From positions 1 to 15,437 of the forward strand of contig JAJDYK010000338.1 in NCBI GenBank assembly GCA_022825185.1: a stretch of 15,437 bases of DNA, read 5' to 3'. The notes beneath the pieces are model-generated. The model did no database searches, had not been told where the DNA came from, and saw nothing but the letters and a program-made list of their open reading frames with translations. Below, piece after piece: positions 7,807 to 13,598 of the stretch. The position numbers and the translations under genes are program-made. Numbering within the stretch: the first letter of the stretch is position 1; each line of letters starts with the position of its first letter. The stretch is from Candidatus Latescibacterota bacterium. Lineage in GTDB: Bacteria; Latescibacterota; UBA2968; UBA8231.

Positions 7807-8792
7807 GAGTCGAGTATCTGGCGAAAGGCGCGGATGTGGTTCGGTGTAGTGCCGCAGCAGCCGCCGATGATCTGGACGCCGGCGGTCGCTAGGTCTGGGA
7901 TAAACGCGGCCATTTCCTCGGGGCTTTGCGAGTAGATGGTGCGGAGGGCGCTGTTGAGCTGCGGCATACCGGCATTGGGATAGGTCATCAGCTTCTTGTC
8001 GAGGCCGCGCTCCTGCATGGCAGCCTTAAACTGCTCAACGCCGTGGAGGGCGTACGGCATGCCGGTGTGCTCGCTGCGCCGGGTTTCAGCGCCGCAGTTG
8101 ACCCCGACGAGGTGGACGTGGTCGAGGAGGTTGTCGCCGCCGGAGTATTGACCCGAGGCGAGTATGTCCAACAGGTCGGCGACCGAGTGCCCCCAATCGG
8201 TGCGATAGATGACCTGCTTGCTTTTGCGGTCCTGCGTGTATTTGAGCGCGAGGTTGACGGCAATGGGCAGGCCGGTCTGGCGGGCGATGTCGCATACTAT
8301 AGCCGCTTCGACGGCGGAAAACTGGGTCTCAATAGAAAAAAAATCGACCCCCCCCTCATATAGCGCGTCGATGATGCGTTGATGCGCGGCGCGGACTTTG
8401 TCGTTGGCAATGCCGAAATCCGTGCTGCCCGTGTCGGCCTCGATAGCCCCGGGGGAGGGGCCGATGGAGCCGGCAATGAAGACGTCACGTCCGCCGAGTT
8501 CCCGGGCGCGCTGTGCCAGTTCGGCCCCGCGCCGGGCTAGCGCACCGGCTTGGGTCGGGTCTTTGTCGGCCATGGCGAGGTGCAGCTCAGAGGCGACAAA
8601 GGTGTTGGTGCCAATGCAGTCGGCTCCCGCAGCGATGTATTCGGCATGAATATCGACGACGGCCTCTGGATGGATTTCGCTGGCGAGGGTGGAGTTGGTC
8701 AGTTCGATTTGGCGGGCGAAAAGCTCGGAGCCAAAACCGCCGTCGTACAAGAGGGGATGCGGGTCGTTGAGACGCTGGAGGAAAAGGGACAC
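7803..8792 (-). CDS. Homocysteine S-methyltransferase family protein
   Basis: A 329-residue single-domain (beta/alpha)8 methyltransferase of the MetH-N/BHMT/MmuM family, which moves a methyl group to homocysteine or a related thiol through a zinc-bound thiolate. All three zinc ligands are visible: Cys233 (GVNCG) and Cys312-Cys313 (GGCCGT). The N-terminal YDGGFGSEL, the GADCIGTNTF strand, the GSIGPSPG loop and the YPNAG motif also match. The start is a GTG at 8790-8792 with GGAG about 8 bases upstream. An ATG is not available nearby. The methyl donor (betaine, S-methylmethionine, methyl-THF via a corrinoid, or another) cannot be decided from sequence. It begins 15 bases after the esterase stop and overlaps the next small gene by ATGA. 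Note the G8 and T8 homopolymers inside it. Confidence 0.92.
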   Translation of the reverse strand: MSLFLQRLNDPHPLLYDGGFGSELFARQIELTNSTLASEIHPEAVVDIHAEYIAAGADCIGTNTFVASELHLAMADKDPTQAGALARRGAELAQRARELGGRDVFIAGSIGPSPGAIEADTGSTDFGIANDKVRAAHQRIIDALYEGGVDFFSIETQFSAVEAAIVCDIARQTGLPIAVNLALKYTQDRKSKQVIYRTDWGHSVADLLDILASGQYSGGDNLLDHVHLVGVNCGAETRRSEHTGMPYALHGVEQFKAAMQERGLDKKLMTYPNAGMPQLNSALRTIYSQSPEEMAAFIPDLATAGVQIIGGCCGTTPNHIRAFRQILDS

Positions 8793-8807
8793 AGATTTAT
8801 CTCCGTC

Positions 8808-9734
8808 TTAGGATAGGGTGTCGATGCGGGAGCCGTTGAACAGCCATTCGAGCAAGCGTTGGCCAAAGTCCGGCGCAAAGTGCGGTACGTGCGCGCCTTG
8901 TTCTATGGTCCACAGCTCAATGGTGACGTCGTGGCGGCAGCCCGTGCGGTAGCGGGTGCGGATGGTCTCGGGGCCATCGAGTTTTTGGTCGAGGTCGAGC
9001 GGGGGCAGGGTTTCTGGATCGGTGAGATCGCAGCGGGCGAGTGCCGCCCAGCGCAACGCGACTTCTTCTGCTCCTGCGTACTCATGCTCGCCTGTGCTGC
9101 CGTCGTAGGCCACGACCTCGTCGGCTGTGCCGTGGATTTGCAGCACCGAGACTGGGGATGCGAAGGCACAACGGGAGGGGTCGCTAAAGGAAGTGCCGGC
9201 GAGACTGGCAATGGCGACTAAGCCCGGGACGCCTTCGCAGGCGAGTCGATAGGACATAAAGCCGCCGTTGGAATGCCCGAGGGCGAAGATGCGCTCTACG
9301 GCGATGTGCGTGGCGGCCTCTTTGAGTAGCCCGGAAAGGTACTGCACATCATCGACTTGGGTGTTGTGGAGGTCGCAGCAAAAGTCCGTGGCGTTCCAGA
9401 AGCGATTGCCATCGGGGTCGCGCGTGCCGTTGGCCATAATGAGGGCGAAGCGATCGTCGTTCACCCGCTTTGAGAGGCCAAAATAGCGGTCGTGCTGAGC
9501 CGAGTGACTGGTGAAGCCGTGTAGGCTGAGCACGAGTGGGATAGGCGTCTCGGGGTCGTGATCGGCTGGGAGGACCAAGAGGGTGGGGCGTTGGCCGCCC
9601 AACGTGTGGACGATGTGATCCTTGCTTAGGTTGGCGACCAATTCGGTATGGTCGGTATGGGATGTTTCTTCGCTGCAGGCGGTGAGGATCAACGACAGCA
9701 GAACAGCAAGGACACAGATTTTGTCGTTCCGCAT
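8808..9734 (-). CDS. Lipoprotein esterase of the PHB depolymerase/LpqC-like alpha/beta-hydrolase family
   Basis: A 308-residue secreted lipoprotein. The ATG at 9732-9734 is chosen because AGGAGG lies 6 bases upstream and a lipoprotein signal peptide follows at once (LTAC lipobox, modified Cys20). The 14-codon extension to 9776 would spoil it. The mature part is an alpha/beta-hydrolase: oxyanion-hole LSLHGFTS, nucleophile Ser155 (GHSNGG), Asp205 (HGTADEVV) and His282 (GAHVPHF). Overall it resembles the polyhydroxybutyrate depolymerase/feruloyl esterase group (COG3509). Residue +2 is Ser, not Asp, consistent with outer-membrane sorting under the enterobacterial rule. The natural ester substrate is unknown. 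It lies between two methyltransferase genes, with about 100 bases before it and 15 after it. It would be a client of an N-acyltransferase such as the one encoded in this window. Confidence 0.9.
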   Translation of the reverse strand: MRNDKICVLAVLLSLILTACSEETSHTDHTELVANLSKDHIVHTLGGQRPTLLVLPADHDPETPIPLVLSLHGFTSHSAQHDRYFGLSKRVNDDRFALIMANGTRDPDGNRFWNATDFCCDLHNTQVDDVQYLSGLLKEAATHIAVERIFALGHSNGGFMSYRLACEGVPGLVAIASLAGTSFSDPSRCAFASPVSVLQIHGTADEVVAYDGSTGEHEYAGAEEVALRWAALARCDLTDPETLPPLDLDQKLDGPETIRTRYRTGCRHDVTIELWTIEQGAHVPHFAPDFGQRLLEWLFNGSRIDTLS

Positions 9735-9834
9735 ATTGACCCTCCTTTCCGTTCGCGATCTACAGGCCGACGGCAAAAAACGGTTCTAAGTTCAGTTTTT
9801 AATCTATGGGATAAGGCCAATAATGACCAACGCG

Positions 9835-10863
9835 CTAGGCGGCCAGTTCGCCCTTGCGATAGGCGCGGAGGAAGGCGGCGCAGTACTCGTCTCGGCCCAG
9901 CAGCATATCTTCGGCGAGTTGGTAGGGGCGGGCTTGGCGATCCGTGGCAAAGAGGTCGGCTAGGGAGGTGGTAGTCGGGTCCATGATTGCGCTGTCGGCT
10001 CCGGCTTCGACGGCTAGCAGCAGGAAGACGTCGTTGATCAAGTGGCGGCAGGGCAGACCAAAGGAGACGTTGGAGAAGCCGCCGGTGATGTGGACGTCGG
10101 CACCCAACTCGCCGCGCAGTTGGCGGATGGCGTCAAAAGCGTGGTGGCCGAATTGCGCATCAACCGAGATGGGGAAGATCAGGGGGTCGATGTACAAATC
10201 GGCGAGCGGCAGCCCCAAGGCGAGGGCTTTGTCGACCATTTGCCGGGCGTGATCGATCCGCTCTTGCGCGCTTTGCGGCATGCCGGACTCGCCCGCCGCA
10301 GTGATGATAACTTGGGCGTTGTACCGTTTGGCTAGCTCTAGGGCTTCGGGCCGCTCTAAAGACGCGGAGTTGAGCAGTAGGCGCTGGGGGTGGTCGGCCC
10401 CGGCTTCGAGGCCGACGGCGAGGGTATCTATCTGGGAGGAGTCGATGGCTAGGGGCGTCTGCGACATGGCCGATACCGTCTGCACCAACCAACGCATGGC
10501 CTCTTGCTGCTCTGCGGGCTTGATCGAGATCTCATCGACATTCAGGTCGAGGAAATCGGTGCCGGCCGCTTCTTGGCGCTGCACTTGGCGGCGGAGGTAG
10601 TCGAGGGCATCCGCGTTGCCGAGCATGGCTTGTTGCACGGCGATCTTGAGGTGTTTGACGCGGCCTTCCTCGTAGTCTTGAGTTGTTTTGACTGCTTCTG
10701 GAATCTGGAGGAAGCGGCGCTTGTTGTTGGCGTCGCGGAAGCGCACGGATTCGACGCCTTGGGGATCTGGGCCGATGAGCTTGCCCTTGCGCAAAACGAC
10801 GCGGGTAGTATGGATGTTTTCGCCGATGACGAAGAAGGGACGGTCCGTACCGGGGATGTTCAT
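9835..10863 (-). CDS. Pterin-binding methyltetrahydrofolate:corrinoid methyltransferase-like protein
   Basis: A 342-residue protein of the dihydropteroate synthase/MeTr superfamily. Such TIM-barrel enzymes bind a folate and, in the MeTr branch, pass the N5-methyl of methyl-THF to a cob(I)amide corrinoid protein. Visible elements are FFVIGENIHTTR at the N-terminus, GTDFLDLNVDE, PLAIDSS (strand with the conserved Asp), and a late GGFSNVSFGLP segment typical of the MeTr branch. An insertion of about 60 residues follows the first strand (from VVLRKGK to about GRVKHLK) and is longer than in the short acetogen-type enzymes I know. No corrinoid protein or folate-biosynthesis gene is in the window, so catalytic partner and direction are unknown. 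It starts at ATG 10861-10863 with a weak ribosome site, divergent from hicAB. Dihydropteroate synthase proper is less likely because of the GGFSN/FGLP motif. Confidence 0.85.
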   Translation of the reverse strand: MNIPGTDRPFFVIGENIHTTRVVLRKGKLIGPDPQGVESVRFRDANNKRRFLQIPEAVKTTQDYEEGRVKHLKIAVQQAMLGNADALDYLRRQVQRQEAAGTDFLDLNVDEISIKPAEQQEAMRWLVQTVSAMSQTPLAIDSSQIDTLAVGLEAGADHPQRLLLNSASLERPEALELAKRYNAQVIITAAGESGMPQSAQERIDHARQMVDKALALGLPLADLYIDPLIFPISVDAQFGHHAFDAIRQLRGELGADVHITGGFSNVSFGLPCRHLINDVFLLLAVEAGADSAIMDPTTTSLADLFATDRQARPYQLAEDMLLGRDEYCAAFLRAYRKGELAA

Positions 10864-10906
10864 TGATATGTCCGTTGGAATGAGAAGTGTTGTTAAAACA
10901 ATATAA

Positions 10907-10925
10907 ACTAGGAGGTTGTGCTAGT
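10907..10925. promoter_or_regulatory. Inverted repeat in the divergent hicA/methyltransferase gap
   Basis: ACTAG (10907-10911) and CTAGT (10921-10925) form a perfect 5-bp inverted repeat with a 9-base spacer, ending just before the -35 box of the candidate hicAB promoter. It could be a site for HicB or another regulator of either divergent gene. Short repeats of this size arise by chance. Confidence 0.3.
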
Positions 10926-10926
10926 A

Positions 10927-10954
10927 TTTACAAGCCCGAACAATCGGCTATGAT
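10927..10954 (+). promoter_or_regulatory. Candidate promoter for hicAB
   Basis: TTTACA (10927-10932, five of six consensus bases) and TATGAT (10949-10954, five of six) with a 16-base spacer. The predicted start near 10961 gives a leader of roughly 64 bases before the hicA ATG. That leader contains the palindromes at 10995-11023. Confidence 0.55.
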
Positions 10955-10994
10955 GCGTTCAGTTTTACCGCAAATTCCGGTCAAGCGGCCTTGC

Positions 10995-11023
10995 CTACTA
11001 AAAGTAGTATCGTACATTGATAC
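10995..11023. promoter_or_regulatory. Two abutting palindromes before hicA, candidate HicB operator
   Basis: CTACT-AAA-AGTAG (10995-11007, perfect) directly adjoins GTATC-7-GATAC (11007-11023, perfect), ending two bases before the hicA ATG. HicB here carries a ribbon-helix-helix DNA-binding end, and such antitoxins typically autorepress through short palindromes near their promoter. The site lies downstream of the predicted start point, so it would act as a roadblock or in the leader. Confidence 0.4.
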
Positions 11024-11024
11024 C

Positions 11025-11309
11025 ATGAACCTCAGCGGCAAACACCGAAAAACGCTCCAAGCTGTCTTTGCAGAACCTGTTCGCGCCAACGTGAAGTGGA
11101 CGGATGTTGAGCACTTACTGCGGGCACTTGGGGCCGAAATGACAGAAGGACGTGGATCGCGCATCCGCATACACCTCCAAGGGGTGCGGGCCGTCTTCCA
11201 CCGACCACATCCGCAGCCAGATATGGGCAAAGGAGCGTTGAAGTCTATGCGGCGCTTTTTGGAGCAAGTTGGCGTAAAGCTGGAGGCAGGAGATCATGTT
11301 GAATCATAA
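11025..11309 (+). CDS. hicA: HicA family toxin
   Basis: A 94-residue member of the HicA mRNA-interferase family, in the roughly 90-residue subgroup that opens with GKHRKTL and continues FAEPVRANVKWTDVEHLLRALGAE. The double-stranded-RNA-binding-like fold end is seen as RGSRIRIHLQG...VFHRPHP and MGKGALKSMRRFLEQVGV. The position usually holding the catalytic His of HicA (GSH) carries Arg (GSR). The nearby His59 and His62 belong to the FHRPHP segment. The subgroup commonly shows this, as far as I recall, so it need not be inactive. The ATG at 11025 is chosen from family length. In-frame starts upstream would add residues with no family match. No Shine-Dalgarno is evident. The gene overlaps hicB by 14 bases, typical of toxin-antitoxin pairs. 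Confidence 0.85.
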   Translation: MNLSGKHRKTLQAVFAEPVRANVKWTDVEHLLRALGAEMTEGRGSRIRIHLQGVRAVFHRPHPQPDMGKGALKSMRRFLEQVGVKLEAGDHVES

Positions 11310-11616
11310 AGGCTACACGGGCCACGTCGAGTTCGACGACGAGGCAGGTATTTTTCACGGCGAGGTACTCGATCTCAACGATGTCGTCACGTTTCAAGGG
11401 CGGACGGTTGAGGAACTAGAACGCGCCTTCCGAGAATCGGTAGAAGATTACTTGGCCTTCTGCCAAGAGCGCGGCGAAGCACCAGACAAACCCTTTTCTG
11501 GCCGCCTAATGCTCCGTTTGCCGCCGCCGTTGCACCGCGATATTTACGTGCGGGCGAAGCGAGAGGGCAAGAGTCTGAATCAATGGATCGCAGACCAGTT
11601 GACAGTGGCTAGATAG
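11296..11616 (+). CDS. hicB: HicB family antitoxin with ribbon-helix-helix domain
   Basis: A 106-residue antitoxin. Residues about 5-60 form the partial RNase-H-like HicB domain (GYTGHVEFDDEAGIFHGEVLDL, then TFQGRTVEELERAFRESVEDYL). Residues about 70-105 form an Arc/MetJ-type ribbon-helix-helix (SGRLMLRLPPPLHRDIYVRA, then SLNQWIADQL) that should bind DNA and control the operon. It neutralises HicA by direct binding in known pairs. The ATG (11296-11298) lies inside the end of hicA and is preceded by GGAGGCAGGAG, a good ribosome site, so the antitoxin should be well translated. Intact; no sign of decay. Confidence 0.92.
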   Translation: MLNHKGYTGHVEFDDEAGIFHGEVLDLNDVVTFQGRTVEELERAFRESVEDYLAFCQERGEAPDKPFSGRLMLRLPPPLHRDIYVRAKREGKSLNQWIADQLTVAR

Positions 11617-11625
11617 ATCGAGATA

Positions 11626-11659
11626 TAGCTTGACGAGAGGTGATTCCCTCTATAAGCTA
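11626..11659 (+). terminator. Imperfect hairpin after hicB, terminator or regulatory structure
   Basis: TAGCTT (11626-11631) pairs with AAGCTA (11654-11659), and the inner AGAGG (11636-11640) pairs with CCTCT (11647-11651). This leaves a small internal loop and a 6-base apical loop. No T run follows, so rho-independent termination is doubtful. The structure overlaps a possible promoter. Confidence 0.35.
11630..11656 (+). promoter_or_regulatory. Possible promoter for the T9SS protein/receptor pair
   Basis: TTGACG (11630-11635) and TATAAG (11651-11656) each match five of six consensus bases but are only 15 bases apart, which is short. If used, the leader of about 70 bases includes the inverted repeat GGTCA/TGACC at 11680-11700 with a T-rich loop. 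Confidence 0.35.
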
Positions 11660-11734
11660 CCACTGCTATTTATCGGCGCGGTCAGGCTTTTGTTTTGACC
11701 CCGCTCCCACCCCCTTCTCCACGAGGTCTTGCCC

Positions 11735-13579
11735 ATGAAAACCGCACTGACGTACGTATCTCTGCTTGCTCTCTTAGTGGTTTACTTCTTCGCCATTCCG
11801 AGTCCCATGCATGCCCAGATGGCCGATACGCTTGACATCCAAGTGCTTCCTGCCGGCAACATCAATGCCGTGATCAACGCAGACACGCTAGCCAACGGTT
11901 TGCGAGCCCATCCCGATCGTGCCTACCGACTCAAGCGAGGCGCGGTATACCAGTTTACGGAGACGATGAAGATCAATGGCGACCTAAATCTGATTGCTAC
12001 CGAAGTAAACGGTGATCCGGATGACTCGGCTAACAGACCTCCCGTAATTGTTCCCGGAATCCTGCCAGACGACTCGTCCCCAACTCAGTTCTTTGACCTG
12101 ATTGGGAAGGGTGGAAAGGTCAATATAAATGATCTCTACTTGCTGTCCCGGAGAGCCGATAACGTTGTTGCAGGCTGGGATAACTACATGACGCTAACTG
12201 CCGATTCGATATCGCTGAGACTTCGTGACATTGTATTTGATAGCGGTGGCGGATTTGGCATACTCATAGCCGGCCACTGGTCCAAGATCGATATGCAGGA
12301 TTGCGTATTTCGCAATAATCATCACAGTCTGGCGTGGATTGCGGGTGGTTCACCCATGATTGCGTTCCCAGGGGTCCATATGGATACGCTGAAAGTCATT
12401 AACAACACGTTTTTTGCTGTTAATGGATATATATGGTCGGCGAGGGGCTACGATCGTCATTCGGTATTCGAGCACAACACTCTGGTTTATACCCATGTTA
12501 ATCCCTTCTTGGCACACCATGGCTCCAATGTTCACATCAAGAACAACCTGTTTTACTCGGTACATTCCTTGGGTTGGTGGACGAAGTTTGTCCTGGAAGA
12601 CCCCGGTTTCTCCAATTGGCCAGATACCACATCCACTAGCTTGATCCACTTTACGGCACGGGATTCTGTCAGTAAGTGGAGCACGGATATTTGGAACCAG
12701 ACTATCCCTGGTCCGGAGGTATATATCGATCCGGATCGAGGGGTCACCGCTGAAATGCTGGATCCAACGAGGCGCGTAATAGATGTCCAGAACAACGCGT
12801 ATTTCTGGCCCAAGAAGCTGTTTGATTATTACGATACCTATAACGCTAACGTTACGCTTACTGATAGCGTCAAGGTCCCCGACGGATCAATACAGATACT
12901 CCCCAGAAGATTGCATAAGCCGAGGTGGATTACGGAATACACGCAATGGACGTTTGACAACCTGTTCCCAGCAATCGGCGTTCAGTCAACTCTAGCGGGT
13001 AATATAGAGGCGGATCCTATGTTTGATCCGGCTATCGAAGGACATGTGGACGCCTTGATAGAGTATATGGACAAGACCGTGCATGAACGGCTTGATTTGA
13101 ATTCACGATGGTCCTATGATCCGGGGGGTGAAGGTGTTCACTATCCACCGCCATGGCCTTTGCCAGAGAACTTGGCGTTTTCGAATTCGGCATTACAACA
13201 TGCCGGTACCGATGGATTCGCGGTGGGAGACTTGAACTGGTTTCCCGAACAGAAAGAGCAGTGGCTGAATCAGAGCACGGCAACCGCTGTAGAACACTCG
13301 GAGAGCCAAGTGCCAACCGGTTACCACTTGGCGGAAAACTATCCTAATCCGTTTAACCCATCTACCACTATCGGATTCGAGACGCCTGAAGCGGGGTTGG
13401 TTACGCTCAAAGTGTACAATACCTTGGGCCAATTGGTAAAGGTTTTGGTCAATCAGCATCTTACAGCCGGTGCGTACAAAGTCCATTTCGATGCCTCTGG
13501 CTTGAGCAATGGCGTATATTTTTACGCACTAGATGCTGGCGATCTTACACTGTGGAAGCGAATGTTACTCCTCAAGTAG
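11735..13579 (+). CDS. Secreted beta-helix-like protein with type IX secretion sorting tail
   Basis: A 614-residue exported protein. An N-terminal signal peptide (basic start, hydrophobic core LLALLVVYFFAI, cleavage probably after MHA) leads into a region (about 30-300) with short alternating strands and Asn/Asp turns. Examples are INDLYLLSR, LRDIVFDSGGGFGI, DCVFRNNHHSL, INNTFFAVNGY, FEHNTLVY and IKNNLFYSV. This is the look of a right-handed parallel beta-helix, a fold common in polysaccharide lyases and adhesins. I see no recognisable catalytic residues. The last 80 residues (535-614, NYPNPFNPSTTI ... NGVYFYALDAGD ... KRMLLLK) are a T9SS type A sorting domain, which directs export across the outer membrane and surface attachment. 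The ATG at 11735 has GAGG 8 bases upstream. An in-frame TTG two codons earlier is less likely. The TonB-dependent receptor follows after 19 bases. Function beyond surface display is unknown. Confidence 0.88.
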   Translation: MKTALTYVSLLALLVVYFFAIPSPMHAQMADTLDIQVLPAGNINAVINADTLANGLRAHPDRAYRLKRGAVYQFTETMKINGDLNLIATEVNGDPDDSANRPPVIVPGILPDDSSPTQFFDLIGKGGKVNINDLYLLSRRADNVVAGWDNYMTLTADSISLRLRDIVFDSGGGFGILIAGHWSKIDMQDCVFRNNHHSLAWIAGGSPMIAFPGVHMDTLKVINNTFFAVNGYIWSARGYDRHSVFEHNTLVYTHVNPFLAHHGSNVHIKNNLFYSVHSLGWWTKFVLEDPGFSNWPDTTSTSLIHFTARDSVSKWSTDIWNQTIPGPEVYIDPDRGVTAEMLDPTRRVIDVQNNAYFWPKKLFDYYDTYNANVTLTDSVKVPDGSIQILPRRLHKPRWITEYTQWTFDNLFPAIGVQSTLAGNIEADPMFDPAIEGHVDALIEYMDKTVHERLDLNSRWSYDPGGEGVHYPPPWPLPENLAFSNSALQHAGTDGFAVGDLNWFPEQKEQWLNQSTATAVEHSESQVPTGYHLAENYPNPFNPSTTIGFETPEAGLVTLKVYNTLGQLVKVLVNQHLTAGAYKVHFDASGLSNGVYFYALDAGDLTLWKRMLLLK

Positions 13580-13598
13580 TCATGTAGCTTCTTGGCGC

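Noticed and set aside
9762..9770. GCCGACGGC palindrome next to an A run, as a terminator
   Set aside because: The run of T precedes rather than follows the stem on the strand of the operon, and the stem is only 4 bp.
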